Shown here piece after piece: positions 39,762 through 48,607 of a DNA stretch of 64,000 nt (position 1 is the stretch's first letter; every line of letters starts with the position of its first letter). The DNA comes from a virus, in the IMG/VR virus record IMGVR_UViG_3300037222_000116, positions 1 to 64,000 of that record; one strand, given 5' to 3'. A program made the position numbers and the translations under genes. The notes below the pieces were generated by a model, which saw only the letters and a list, made by a program, of their open reading frames with translations, did no database searches and had not been told where the DNA came from.

Positions 39762-40882
39762 GCAATTCGATTACTCTTGTCGACGTCAATGATCCCAACT
39801 TCGTCGACTTCACGATCCCGTCGCCACCGCAGACCGACGTCGAGGCGTGTTTGCCCCTCGACGATGCCATCGACATCGCAGCGACGCATCTCGGTTTGCC
39901 GCTGCTCGGTGGCCCTTCCGGGCGCGGTTGGAGCTTCTACAGCGTCGCCCAGCTCTGCCCGCACCTGTTCAAGCAGACCTACGAACGCGGCGACGGAACC
40001 GAGCGCGGCAATCCCGCTGAGCCGCTTCAGATCGGCGGTATGTACCACGCGCTGCAAGCCTACTTCTATGCAGGTGGGCTCGGCGAGACATGGGCGCAGG
40101 ACCGTGGCCTCTGTCGAAGTGAATTCGCGGACGCCAAGACCGCCACCGGGCGCAAGCGCCAGCCGAAGCCCGGCGACGCCCAGCTCGTCAAAATCCCGCC
40201 GACAGCAGCCGATGATTTGCTCGCTCTCCTCAAGCGCATGGCCGAGGGCAAAGAAGACAAGCTGCTCGGTGGCGATGGCGTCAACGAGCCCAAGCGTCCG
40301 AGCATCAACTTCATTCTGATTGCTGAAAAAGCCTTCGATGCCCATACAGCCGAATGGGGAAGTCGCGAGGACATGACGCCGTTGGCGATCGAGTGGCTCG
40401 CGCGGCATCCGCTGACCGGCTACACCTGCCGCTACGACGCCATCATGCGCCTCGGGCCGAACGATCCGCTCGTCATCGCGCATTCCTACGACAAAGAGCC
40501 GACTCTCTTCAAAGAGGGCGGCGTGGTCGTCATGGAGCGCAAGACGGCTGCGTGGCTCGGTGAGGCAGCGATCGACGGCTGGACGCTCGATGGAGAAATC
40601 CTCGGCGAGATCATGTGCTGGAAGGCGAGCGGCTGTGAAAAGAAGTTCGGGCCGCTCGCGGGCGTGATTATTGACATCGTCAGCAAAGGCAAGAAGACCG
40701 ACTTTCACCGGATGGAAATCCCGGTTGCTCCCGGCAACGTCAAGCTGCACGAGAAGTGGCTGCGCTGGACTGACGGTCAAGTCCAGCTTTGGCGCGCGAC
40801 GGGAGCTTTCCCCAAGCACTTCAACTCGTGCTGGGGTAGGTACGGTCGCTGCCCCGAGTGGCACGCCTGCGTCAGTGGGTAA
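39758..40882 (+). CDS. Cas4/RecB-like PD-(D/E)XK nuclease with Fe-S-type cysteines, 374 aa
   Basis: GTG start. The nuclease core shows GGMYHAL (93-99), Asp227 in CRYDAIMRL, and Glu260-x-Lys262 in VVMERKTA, then LGEIMCWKA. Cys67 plus C358, C365 and C371 at the C-terminus form the four-cysteine set typical of AddB/Cas4 iron-sulfur exonucleases. It would resect DNA ends for recombination. The downstream Sak4-like ATPase and SSB candidate make a recombination cassette. Confidence 0.8.
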   Translation: MSNSITLVDVNDPNFVDFTIPSPPQTDVEACLPLDDAIDIAATHLGLPLLGGPSGRGWSFYSVAQLCPHLFKQTYERGDGTERGNPAEPLQIGGMYHALQAYFYAGGLGETWAQDRGLCRSEFADAKTATGRKRQPKPGDAQLVKIPPTAADDLLALLKRMAEGKEDKLLGGDGVNEPKRPSINFILIAEKAFDAHTAEWGSREDMTPLAIEWLARHPLTGYTCRYDAIMRLGPNDPLVIAHSYDKEPTLFKEGGVVVMERKTAAWLGEAAIDGWTLDGEILGEIMCWKASGCEKKFGPLAGVIIDIVSKGKKTDFHRMEIPVAPGNVKLHEKWLRWTDGQVQLWRATGAFPKHFNSCWGRYGRCPEWHACVSG

Positions 40883-40964
40883 GGGCAAGGGCAAGTATGC
40901 CCTGAAGCGAGGGCACAAGAGTTATCACCTTCCCGGTAAGGGAAGAGCAGGAAAGGGATTACGC

Positions 40965-41144
40965 ATGTCGCGCGATGGCAAGCTCGAATTTGTCTGGGAC
41001 ATCGAGCGGCGTGAACGGCGCACGCGCTTGTTCTTCGCTGCCTGCTTCTTCGTGCTCATGCTCACGATCGCTGGCGGAATGCTCTACGTCGCGCTCACGG
41101 ATACGGACAACACACCTGCGGAGAAGACCAATGCCTCGGATTGA
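40965..41144 (+). CDS. small single-TM protein, 59 aa
   Basis: ATG 40965 follows an AAAGGGA site. A GTG at 40875 that overlaps the nuclease stop would add a Lys/Gly-rich 30-residue N-terminus and cannot be excluded. A charged helix (FVWDIERRERRTRLFF) leads into one TM (FFVLMLTIAGGMLYVALT). Function unknown. Confidence 0.5.
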   Translation: MSRDGKLEFVWDIERRERRTRLFFAACFFVLMLTIAGGMLYVALTDTDNTPAEKTNASD

Positions 41145-41979
41145 TATGAATGCCAAGCCCCACATCAAGACGAGCATGATCTTCGGCGGCTCGGGAGCAG
41201 GAAAGACGCACCTGTGCTGCACGTACCCGAAGCCCGCGTGGATCGGCAGCACGCGCGAAGAGGGATTCGTCACGATTCAGACGATGGATCGGGCGAACCT
41301 CTATGACCCCAAAGTGCCAGTGCAAATCTTCGGCGTCTCCTCGATGCTGGAGATGATGCGGGACTTCAATCAGTTCATCATCCCGCAGATCCGTGCGGGC
41401 AAGATCGAGACGGTCTGCGTTGAGTTGAGCTACTACACCAACGACGTCATCGACGCCGCGCCCGAAGAGGCGAACGGCTGGGTCAAGTACATGGCCCTGA
41501 TGAAGCACATCAACTTCATTGACAAGGTCATCAAGGCATTCCCGAATTGTCGGCTTGTCTACAATGCCCTGTCCGCGCCCGAGAAAGAGGTCGACAAGGC
41601 CCCGACCGGCATTCTCACGGCGGGCAAGGCGATTTCCAAGACCATTCCCGCGGCGACGTCGCTCTTCGGCTATCTGCGCACCGAAGACAAAGGCAACAGC
41701 GTCGTCGACCGCGTGCTTCACCTGACGACCTACGGCCCGTATATGTGCCGTCACAGGTTCGGCAACAAGCTCCCCCCGCTCGTGCGCAACCCGAGCTATC
41801 GCAAGCTGGAGCAGTTGTTGTCGGGCGAAATGACGGTCGATCACGAAGGCTATGTTGTCGCGCCGGGAAGTGTGGTAGCAATGCCACCGGCAAAGACGAT
41901 CGTGGCTGCTGCTCCCGCCAAGCTGCCCGACATCAACCTGCTCGACCCCGAGCCCCTTCCGCCGCTCGAATTGGATTAG
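41131..41979 (+). CDS. Sak4-like RecA-fold recombination ATPase, 282 aa
   Basis: ATG 41131 follows CGGAGAAG. Walker A is GGSGAGKT (19-26). The following THLCCTYPKPAWIGSTREEG and the Walker B-like strand ETVCVELSYYTNDV fit the phage ATP-binding/Sak4 family, which are single-strand annealing or strand-exchange proteins with a RecA core. It precedes an SSB-like gene, as in many phages. The roughly 40-residue C-terminal tail is Pro/Ala-rich and ends in acidic residues. Confidence 0.75.
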   Translation: MPRIDMNAKPHIKTSMIFGGSGAGKTHLCCTYPKPAWIGSTREEGFVTIQTMDRANLYDPKVPVQIFGVSSMLEMMRDFNQFIIPQIRAGKIETVCVELSYYTNDVIDAAPEEANGWVKYMALMKHINFIDKVIKAFPNCRLVYNALSAPEKEVDKAPTGILTAGKAISKTIPAATSLFGYLRTEDKGNSVVDRVLHLTTYGPYMCRHRFGNKLPPLVRNPSYRKLEQLLSGEMTVDHEGYVVAPGSVVAMPPAKTIVAAAPAKLPDINLLDPEPLPPLELD

Positions 41980-42061
41980 AGCGAGGCGTAGGAAACCGAT
42001 TCTGTAATTCGTCTCTGGAGTAGTACCAGCAGTACAACGCCCACTGAGGAGAAATACCAAC

Positions 42062-43027
42062 ATGGCCGACAAGGACAAGCCTTCGCAGGACTTCGTGATG
42101 GACTTCGTGACGCCCGAGTACATGGCGTCGACGAAGACGGAAGACGGACGCGGCGGCGGTTTCGCGCGCGTCCCGGTCTGTGACTGCGCGCGCTTCAAGA
42201 TCGTCGACGCCGCGATCCAGCCCAAGGAAGGCGACAAGCCCCACAACATGCTCGCGCTGACGCTCGCGGTGCTCGCGCACCCCGACGCGAGTGCGGTCGG
42301 CATGAACACGAAGGTTCTCCTCGCGGGCTCCAAGGAAAGCCCCAAGTTCATGCGGGGGCGTCTCGCGCACTACATCAGCACGCTCAAGATCCCGCCCGGT
42401 CGCATCGCGCGGTCGGCGTGGATCGGTCGCGAGTTCGAGGGCTCCGTCGTCTGGGAGAAGGCCAAGCCCACGATGAACTCGCAGGGCGAGACGGTCATCT
42501 ACGTCAACGACCGCGTGTGCAACGAGCGCGCGTTCGGTGCCGAGGTCCCCAAGGGCTTCAACGCGGAGAAGGCGAGCGCCGAGGCCAAGAAGTACCTCGA
42601 TGCCAAGGACGGCGGCTCGCCGGGCGCGAACGTCGAGGGCGGCGGTGCGGCTCCGTGGGCTCCCGAGGGCAGCGCGCCGACCGAAGGCGCGACGGCGACG
42701 GTCGACGGCGCGGGTGCTGCGACCGGCACGACGGGCTTCAAGCCCGAGAGCGAGATCAACGACGACACGGTCTTCGCGTACCGTGCGGCGATCAAGCTCG
42801 ACATGAAGTCCAAGGAGACGGCGCGCGAGGCCCTCATCGGCATCGGCTTCGACCCGGACGGCCCGGTGGACAGCAGCAAGCTCAAGGGGACGATCAAGGC
42901 GAAGTACGACGCCAAGTTCCCCCCGCAGGCCGACGAGGACGAGCTGCCCGCGCTTGGCGGCGCGAACGGCGCGGCGACGGCTGCCAAGACCGGCACGCGC
43001 ACCAAGCCCGCGGGCGCGACCGCGTAG
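42062..43027 (+). CDS. candidate single-strand DNA-binding protein, 321 aa
   Basis: A strong GAGGAG site precedes ATG 42062. The N-terminal half (1-165) is a strand-rich domain of the kind found downstream of Sak4-like ATPases (SSB or DUF669-like). A Gly/Ala-rich linker follows, then a helical domain (FAYRAAIKLDMKSKETAREALIGIGF) and an acidic ADEDELPALGG tail. It has its own strong terminator, suggesting high expression. The family is assigned from position and layout, not from a clear motif. Confidence 0.55.
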   Translation: MADKDKPSQDFVMDFVTPEYMASTKTEDGRGGGFARVPVCDCARFKIVDAAIQPKEGDKPHNMLALTLAVLAHPDASAVGMNTKVLLAGSKESPKFMRGRLAHYISTLKIPPGRIARSAWIGREFEGSVVWEKAKPTMNSQGETVIYVNDRVCNERAFGAEVPKGFNAEKASAEAKKYLDAKDGGSPGANVEGGGAAPWAPEGSAPTEGATATVDGAGAATGTTGFKPESEINDDTVFAYRAAIKLDMKSKETAREALIGIGFDPDGPVDSSKLKGTIKAKYDAKFPPQADEDELPALGGANGAATAAKTGTRTKPAGATA

Positions 43028-43042
43028 TCAGCAACGATGAAC

Positions 43043-43075
43043 GGGAGCACCACGCCTCGCCCGCGTGGTGCTCCC
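43043..43075 (+). terminator. 13-bp perfect hairpin after the SSB candidate
   Basis: GGGAGCACCACGC (43043-43055) and GCGTGGTGCTCCC (43063-43075) pair perfectly around a 7-nt loop and are followed by GGTTGTACTTTCT. A likely terminator or 3' stabiliser, 15 bp after the stop. Confidence 0.75.
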
Positions 43076-43109
43076 GGTTGTACTTTCTCTCGCTGGGGAG
43101 ATGAATCTG

Positions 43110-43580
43110 ATGCCGCCTTGGTCGGCGCGTGAGCTGAAGGACGCTATCGTTGCGCGAACTGCCGTCGAAACCGGGATGAATGTTCTCGGTGGCGAGCTGC
43201 GCAAGCAGTTGCGGCTCGCGCTCGATTGGATCGATCGGCAGCATTCGGCTCTTGTAGAAGCTGGTGAGAACGCTCAGCTCAAGCAGCGCGTGCGCGCGCT
43301 GCAAGATCAAGTCAACATGCTTGAAGCCGAGAAGAGCGGCGTCGAGAAGCAGCTTCTTGAATCGTATGAAAATCGCAATCGCGAGATTCAGGCAGCGCTG
43401 GCACGCCACGATCGATCGCAAATTACGAACGCCAGCGTCGCGCAGTTGCTCGCGCTCCAAGAAGACCACAAGAGACTGCGCGACAAGCTCGGTGTGGGCT
43501 TATACGACTGGTCGATGACCGACGGCCTGCCGTGGTGGGAAACCCATCCGGGGCTCTCTCGTACTTCTGGAGGGAAGTGA
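43110..43580 (+). CDS. coiled-coil protein, 156 aa
   Basis: ATG 43110 is nine bases from a GGGGAG site; ATG 43101 abuts the same site and is less likely. Residues 50-110 form a long coiled-coil (LKQRVRALQDQVNMLEAEKSGVEKQL, broken here only by normal heptads). The C-terminus is Trp-rich (GLYDWSMTDGLPWWETH). Function unknown. Confidence 0.5.
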   Translation: MPPWSARELKDAIVARTAVETGMNVLGGELRKQLRLALDWIDRQHSALVEAGENAQLKQRVRALQDQVNMLEAEKSGVEKQLLESYENRNREIQAALARHDRSQITNASVAQLLALQEDHKRLRDKLGVGLYDWSMTDGLPWWETHPGLSRTSGGK

Positions 43581-43585
43581 ATTCC

Positions 43586-43840
43586 ATGGCGAGTTGCAAA
43601 GTGTGTCTCGAACACCTGCGCAAAGATGGCACCTGCAAATGGGCTTGTGATCCAAAGCTCGCCAATCCATTCAAGCGCACACGCCCTGTCGGCGTCAAAG
43701 AAGTGCCTGCTGACCAGCGCGGCGCAACGTTCTCGGTGGCAGAGCGACAGAACATGAGCAACGCGGTCGCCAAGGTCGACAAGACCTACGCGAGCTGGAG
43801 CAATGAGATTCTTGCCCGGAAGAACCACGGCTCACGGTGA
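43586..43840 (+). CDS. zinc-knuckle protein, 84 aa
   Basis: ATG 43586 is about eleven bases after GGAGGG; a GTG at 43577 is possible. CKVCLEHLRKDGTCKWAC (residues 4-21) is a compact four-cysteine site. The rest is polar and helical. It is coupled to the polymerase gene and may be a polymerase accessory factor, by position only. Confidence 0.5.
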   Translation: MASCKVCLEHLRKDGTCKWACDPKLANPFKRTRPVGVKEVPADQRGATFSVAERQNMSNAVAKVDKTYASWSNEILARKNHGSR

Positions 43841-46836
43841 GCACGGCAGTCGCTACGCCTGTTGTTCGCCTGACCGTCTTGCAGAAGCGTCTGCTCGATG
43901 ACGGGGCGAGATGCTGGGAGTGTCCTCTAGGGCGCGACGGCGCTCCATCCAAGCCTGTAGCTACACAATGGCACAGCAATGGTTCGCCAGCGTTGGCCTT
44001 GGTAGGGGAAGCGCCCGGCAGGAGAGAATGTCAAGTAGGTGCCCCATTCGTCGGCGCGAGCGGAAAAATGCTCGATACGGTCTTGAATCAGACCGAGATC
44101 CCACGAAACCAAATCGCCATCCTGAACTGCGCTGCTTGCGGTCCAATCCCATCTGCGGCTGACGACATCAAGCGTCGTGCGGTCGAAGCGTGCAGGCCGC
44201 GCCTGCTCGCTGAGCTGAACAGGCTTCAGCCCAAAGTCATTCTTGGGCTCGGTGCGAGCGCCCTGAAGTCTCTCTCGCCACAGCAGAAGAGCGGCATTAC
44301 CGTCCTGCGCGGTGCAATGCTGGACTTAGGTACTGACGTCGCGACCAAGTGGAAGCCGTCAGGCTTCTTTACAACTTTTCATCCGGCGCACATTCTTCGA
44401 GGCGGTGACGCCGAGGCCGAGGGACCGGGAGACGAGGGAAGCAGCGCCGTAGACCTCCTGTTCTACTTCTTCCTGTACGACGTCCTGAAGGCGTGGAACG
44501 TCGCGCAGGGCCTTGCGTCACCGTGGCGCGACGAATGTGACCTGTTCGTCCACAGTGAAGAAGGCAAGCTGTTTCGGGCGACGACCAATGCCACTGGCGC
44601 AGGCGTCGTTGGAGACGAAGCACACGCCGACGAGCTGATTGCTGCCGCACAGCGCCTCGCCGACGAAGCGCGTACCGAGGGCCGCTTTGCCTGCGACGTC
44701 GAGACAGACGGCAAGAATTCACTTCTCGCCAACCTGACTGCCATCGGCTTCGCGACGACGTTGGGCGGCTTGAGTGCGACGTGGGAGGCATGGCAGCGCG
44801 TACCGCAGGCGCTCGGGATCATGCGCGAACTGCTCGCTGATCCACATATCCACATCGTTTTCCACAACCGGACCTACGACACCTGTGTCCTGCCACGACA
44901 CGAGCTGCCGGTGCTCGGCATCGTCGACGACACGTTGCTCTTTCACCATGCAGCGTTCCCCGGCCTGCCACACAAGCTCGACCAAGTAGCCACGCAGTTT
45001 CTCATCACGCCGCCGTGGAAAAACGAATTCCGAAAGGGCACAAAAGACTTCGCGACGTTGGTGCTTTACAACTTCAGAGACGCGCACGCGACAGCATTGT
45101 TGGTTGGGCCGTTGATCAACATGATCAAGGCCCACAAGACCGAGAAGGTCTACGAAGTCGACCGCCAGTGTGCGGGCGTCGCGACCGAGATGCGCAAGAT
45201 CGGCTTCTACGTCGATCGCGTCGAGCAGAAGCGACATAGCGACATTCAGCACGCCCGCCTCAAGTACATGCGGGAGTCGTTGACCAAGAGCTTCACGGAC
45301 ATCGCTGAGCCATGGCGCGTCCAGCTCGCCAAGAACAACGCCAACAAAGTCAGGAAAAAAGACCCCGAGAGCTATCTCGACCGGGTTGCGATTCGCTATC
45401 GCGAGATCGCCGAGCGAGAGAAGAAGCCGACAGACATCGGCTTCTTCAAGCCCAAAGCCAAAGCAGACATCGTCGCTCTCTTTGAAGTGCTCAGGATTCC
45501 CTTCACGGCGTACACGAGTAAGGGCGCTCCGATCACAGACAAGAACGCAATGGAGCTGGCATCGATGCGCCACCCGTTGCTGCGGCAGTTGATTGACCTA
45601 CGAGAAGCGCAGCAGTTGCTCGCGACCTACATCGACGGTCTGCCAGTGATGTTCGATGGACGCCTGCACCCTGATTGGAGCGTGAATAAAGTCACTGGAC
45701 GATGGTCTGCTGGGAAAACCCAGAACGTCCCCAAGCAGGTGAGTAGCTGGCCCCCGGAGACGAATGACGATGGGACTTGGAAGAGGAAGAAAAAAGGCGC
45801 GTACATCACGCCGATCGAGAACCCGCGCTCGATTGTCTGCGCGCCGAGTGCGGCTCAAATTCTGTCACTCGGCTCGAAAGCGCATCCCGAAGTCCTGAGT
45901 CGTGCTCTCGAAGGCTACAGGCGTATGCTCTTCGGAGCTGACTCAGCCCAACAAGAGCTGCGCATCGTCGCGCTGATCAGTGGTGACAAGTTCCTGCTGG
46001 ACATCTTCAATCGTGGCGAAGACCCGCACGCCGCCTTCGCGCGAATCGCTTTCCCGAAGGTCTTTCCTCAGATCGAAGCTGAGCTGGCGAAGCACGGCGT
46101 CAAGCCCAAGGACACAGCATTCACCAAGAAGAAGATTGCTGAAGCGCAGAACGACATCGAGCGGGCGCATTGGAATGCTGTGCTGCGGCTTCAGAAGAAT
46201 TGGAGCAAGCTCCGCGACGTCTCGAAGAACGGCGAGTTCGGCTGCATCTACGGCGCAGGAGCCATGAAGATTTACGAGACATGGCGCATGCGTCTGCCCG
46301 ACGAGGAGACGCTGACTCTGTCTGATGCCGAGGCATTCTTCGAGACGTGCAACCGAGTGCTGGAGGGAGTCAACCGCTGGCGCAATCGGATGGAGACAGA
46401 CGCGAGATTGCGAAGAGAGATCCGAGAGGTCTTGGGATACCGGGTTCGACTCTTCCCGCTCGGGCACTTCAATCCCAATATCTGTTACAACTTCCCGGTC
46501 CAAGCCTTCGGCGCATCGTTGATTGCGAGGGCTATCTTCCGGTTCGTGGCGCTGACGCAGCCGTCGTGGCTCAACCTCGGGATGCTCTACAAGAACGGCC
46601 TGCTCGATGCCAAGTGGGTGAGTGACAGAAGAGCCGAGGGCTATGGTGATTGGAAGGCTCCTGTGTGGCTGTTGATCAACGGCCACGATTCACTGGTCGG
46701 TGAATGCGACGAGGAGGACGCTGCCAAAGCCGCCAAGCTGCTAGAGCTGGCAATGACGATGCGCGTGAACATCGGCGACGCGTCGATTCTCTTTCCCGCC
46801 GAGCCTGACGTCGGCGTTCGTTGGTCGGAGGTTTGA
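43837..46836 (+). CDS. uracil-DNA glycosylase (family 4-like) / DNA polymerase A fusion, 999 aa
   Basis: GTG start, GTGA overlap. Residues 1-220 match a family 4 UDG: GEAPG (57-61), GAPFVG (68-73), HPAHI (182-186) and cysteines 26, 29, 98/101 and 119 for a 4Fe-4S cluster. Residues 283-425 are a DnaQ-like 3'-5' exonuclease (DVE 287-289, NRTYD 344-348, YNFRD 411-415). Residues 440-999 are polymerase A: TGRW near 620, motif A DSAQQELR (702-709), motif B R793-K797-YG805, motif C HDS (950-952) where HDE is usual. It is the replicative polymerase, apparently able to remove uracil from its own template. Confidence 0.85.
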   Translation: MSTAVATPVVRLTVLQKRLLDDGARCWECPLGRDGAPSKPVATQWHSNGSPALALVGEAPGRRECQVGAPFVGASGKMLDTVLNQTEIPRNQIAILNCAACGPIPSAADDIKRRAVEACRPRLLAELNRLQPKVILGLGASALKSLSPQQKSGITVLRGAMLDLGTDVATKWKPSGFFTTFHPAHILRGGDAEAEGPGDEGSSAVDLLFYFFLYDVLKAWNVAQGLASPWRDECDLFVHSEEGKLFRATTNATGAGVVGDEAHADELIAAAQRLADEARTEGRFACDVETDGKNSLLANLTAIGFATTLGGLSATWEAWQRVPQALGIMRELLADPHIHIVFHNRTYDTCVLPRHELPVLGIVDDTLLFHHAAFPGLPHKLDQVATQFLITPPWKNEFRKGTKDFATLVLYNFRDAHATALLVGPLINMIKAHKTEKVYEVDRQCAGVATEMRKIGFYVDRVEQKRHSDIQHARLKYMRESLTKSFTDIAEPWRVQLAKNNANKVRKKDPESYLDRVAIRYREIAEREKKPTDIGFFKPKAKADIVALFEVLRIPFTAYTSKGAPITDKNAMELASMRHPLLRQLIDLREAQQLLATYIDGLPVMFDGRLHPDWSVNKVTGRWSAGKTQNVPKQVSSWPPETNDDGTWKRKKKGAYITPIENPRSIVCAPSAAQILSLGSKAHPEVLSRALEGYRRMLFGADSAQQELRIVALISGDKFLLDIFNRGEDPHAAFARIAFPKVFPQIEAELAKHGVKPKDTAFTKKKIAEAQNDIERAHWNAVLRLQKNWSKLRDVSKNGEFGCIYGAGAMKIYETWRMRLPDEETLTLSDAEAFFETCNRVLEGVNRWRNRMETDARLRREIREVLGYRVRLFPLGHFNPNICYNFPVQAFGASLIARAIFRFVALTQPSWLNLGMLYKNGLLDAKWVSDRRAEGYGDWKAPVWLLINGHDSLVGECDEEDAAKAAKLLELAMTMRVNIGDASILFPAEPDVGVRWSEV

Positions 46837-46838
46837 AC

Positions 46839-47066
46839 ATGGTCGAATACGCGGCTACCGGAGTTGTTGTTGGTGGGTTCGGCTTTGTGGAAGTCCACGT
46901 TCCGCGAACCGAGAAGCACATGAGCGAGTGCTATGCACTGGTAGAGATTCATAGGGCGAATCGGCGCGCTGATGGCGTTGAAGAATGGGAAGTTACTTTG
47001 GTGGCTGGCGATCGAACGGTTCTTTGGGTTCCGAAGAACAAGGTCTTTACCCGACGAGCGTTCTAA
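46839..47066 (+). CDS. small beta-rich protein, 75 aa
   Basis: ATG 46839 follows CGGAGG. Strand-rich (GVVVGGFGFVEVHVPRTE; WEVTLVAGDRTVLWVPKNKVF). Similar in size and C-terminal pattern to the 71-aa protein at 38621. Function unknown. Confidence 0.5.
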   Translation: MVEYAATGVVVGGFGFVEVHVPRTEKHMSECYALVEIHRANRRADGVEEWEVTLVAGDRTVLWVPKNKVFTRRAF

Positions 47067-47071
47067 TCAAG

Positions 47072-47719
47072 ATGACCTATGCAGGCATCTTCGATGCAGA
47101 GGGGATTGAGGGCATGGCGAGAGCGAACTACAGCGAAGACGGCAACAGCGACAACGTTCACGTCAACTCGCATGAGCGTGAGCTTGCAATCGTCCGCGCC
47201 TTTGCTCCCATTGGCTTAGACCCATGCTCGAACATTCACAGTACGGTCAAGGCTCGTGTCGAGTGGTTTGGACCTCGGGCGACGTGGCCGAACATCTGTG
47301 AGGATTGCTTTGGCACGGGCAAGCTGCTCGGTGGTGTCGAATGCGAATGTCAGTTTGACATCCACGCCGTCGACGGACTACAAAGCGATTGGAAGAGTGT
47401 CCTGCAACCCGGCGAAATCGCTTATGTAAATCATCCTTACGGCAAGTACTGCAAGCCGTGGGTGGCGAAGATGAACGAGGAAGGCGACAAGGGCACCGAA
47501 AGCGTTTCGCTGACGCCGGGCAGGTTCGATACGCAGTGGTTTCGGTCTGCTCGACCGGCATTGATTTGCTGGTATGGTCGTCGGGTGGCCTTCGTCGACA
47601 ACGTGCTCAGGATTGGCATGAAGGACTCTGCCAAGTTCCCTTCGGTCTTCCTCTATTGGGGCAAGCGCGTCGACGAGTTCGAGCAGCACTTCAAGCAGTA
47701 TGGCAAGGTGACGACGTGA
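47072..47719 (+). CDS. phage-type DNA N6-adenine methyltransferase (Dam family), 215 aa
   Basis: Order of motifs: IGLDPCSN, VDGLQSDW, AYVNHPYG (catalytic N-P-P-Y motif present as NHPY), PWVAKMNEE, LTPGRFDTQWF, ICWYGRRVAF. These match the phage Dam family that methylates adenine in short sites such as GATC. Odd points are the NHPY variant and an inserted zinc-knuckle-like CEDCFGTGKLLGGVECEC near residue 72-89. The start at 47072 is preferred because upstream sequence belongs to the previous gene. Its last 24 bases are duplicated at 48608. Confidence 0.75.
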   Translation: MTYAGIFDAEGIEGMARANYSEDGNSDNVHVNSHERELAIVRAFAPIGLDPCSNIHSTVKARVEWFGPRATWPNICEDCFGTGKLLGGVECECQFDIHAVDGLQSDWKSVLQPGEIAYVNHPYGKYCKPWVAKMNEEGDKGTESVSLTPGRFDTQWFRSARPALICWYGRRVAFVDNVLRIGMKDSAKFPSVFLYWGKRVDEFEQHFKQYGKVTT

Positions 47720-47720
47720 G
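47697..47720 (+). repeat. 24-bp direct repeat, copy 1 (3' end of the Dam gene)
   Basis: Matches 48608-48631 with two mismatches. It encodes YGKVTT-stop here and YGKVTM-stop in the second copy. Confidence 0.75.
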
Positions 47721-47949
47721 AATCACAGACGTTCACCTTTGGACTCATTGGACGAGCCCGCTGCACTGTACGTTGGAGATTGCTGGCATTCACATCGGCC
47801 TGCATTGGTGTCTGCCGTGGGCCTATGCCATAAGCAAAGCGTCTGCGCTTCCGTGGCGCTTGTGGGTCTACTCTGAGGCTCACGGGTCTGATTCGTTCTA
47901 CTGGCGCGTGCTCGGCTTGGAAATCAACATCCCGTTGGACCAGTCGTGA
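47716..47949 (+). CDS. unidentified aromatic-rich protein, 77 aa
   Basis: GTG start overlapping the Dam stop. Trp/His-rich (VHLWTHWTSPLHCTLEIAGI; IGLHWCLPWAYAI), strand-forming, no motif. Small proteins of this type are common in phage early regions. Function unknown. Confidence 0.5.
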   Translation: MRITDVHLWTHWTSPLHCTLEIAGIHIGLHWCLPWAYAISKASALPWRLWVYSEAHGSDSFYWRVLGLEINIPLDQS

Positions 47950-48056
47950 AGTACGTCTCGGCATTGAGTGGCGGCAAGGACTCCGTCGCCATGACCTCGT
48001 GGGCAATCCGCACGGGACTCAATCCAATGCAGGCTTGTCGACGATGGGGCCGTTGA
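47946..48056 (+). pseudogene. truncated PP-loop ATPase (PAPS-reductase-like) N-terminus
   Basis: A GTG start coupled to the previous gene reads VKYVSALSGGKDSVAMTSWA and stops after 36 codons. SGGKDS is the ATP-binding PP-loop of PAPS-reductase/ATP-pyrophosphatase proteins, normally 200 or more residues. The frame is cut where it runs into the opposing gene at 48019. Probably a remnant left by an insertion or deletion. A functional 36-aa peptide is unlikely. Confidence 0.65.
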
Positions 48057-48585
48057 CGTCGTGGAAGGGGCGGGTGTGGATGCCGCCGTCGCCGCGCCAC
48101 GTTCCGGGGTAGGAGGGATGGAAGCTGGGGTAGGCATCAGCGATCACGTTCTCGAACTCGGCGTCGACAACTTCGCCGGGCTCGATGACGGGCAGCGCGT
48201 GCTTCTCGCACAGGTGCGCGCGGCGGGTGCGTGTCGCGCCGATGTTGTAGATGCGCGAGCGCAGCGGTGCAGGTGGCTCTTTCTCCATGGCGCTCTGGAG
48301 TGCCGCCATGGCCTTCTGGATGATCGTCCTGCCTTCGGGTGTCGCGGCGAACGCCGCGAGGTCGGGGTCAGCTTGCAAGGCCGCGCCGACGACCCCTGCG
48401 TAGTCCATGAAGGCACGCGCGAGCCCGCCGATGGTCGGCTCAGGCGGCGTGTACGGCTCCTCGATCTCGACGGTGTGCCAGCCGGGCGGCGTCTTGCCGT
48501 GCTGGTGGTTGAAGCAGCCGCCCGATGGTCCTCTCGTGGGCACGGCACTCGTGCAGTCTTTCGCGTCGCATTTGAGCATCAGCAT
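48019..48585 (-). CDS. zinc-binding helical protein, 188 aa
   Basis: The N-terminus has a zinc-like cluster (CDAKDC ... GGCFNHQHG). The middle is helical (GLARAFMDYAGVVGAALQADPDLAAF) and the C-terminal half has HLCEKHALPV. It is the only leftward gene between 34 and 51 kb, lies over a truncated PP-loop gene, and is bracketed by copies of the Dam gene end. It therefore appears to be a recent arrival. Function unknown. Confidence 0.55.
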   Translation of the reverse strand: MLMLKCDAKDCTSAVPTRGPSGGCFNHQHGKTPPGWHTVEIEEPYTPPEPTIGGLARAFMDYAGVVGAALQADPDLAAFAATPEGRTIIQKAMAALQSAMEKEPPAPLRSRIYNIGATRTRRAHLCEKHALPVIEPGEVVDAEFENVIADAYPSFHPSYPGTWRGDGGIHTRPFHDVNGPIVDKPALD

Positions 48586-48607
48586 GGTATCTCCGTTGTC
48601 TCCATTG

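Noticed and set aside
39554-40918. 454-codon leftward open frame opposite the nuclease
   Set aside because: The forward frame holds an intact PD-(D/E)XK core and is coupled to its neighbours; the leftward frame has no recognisable content.
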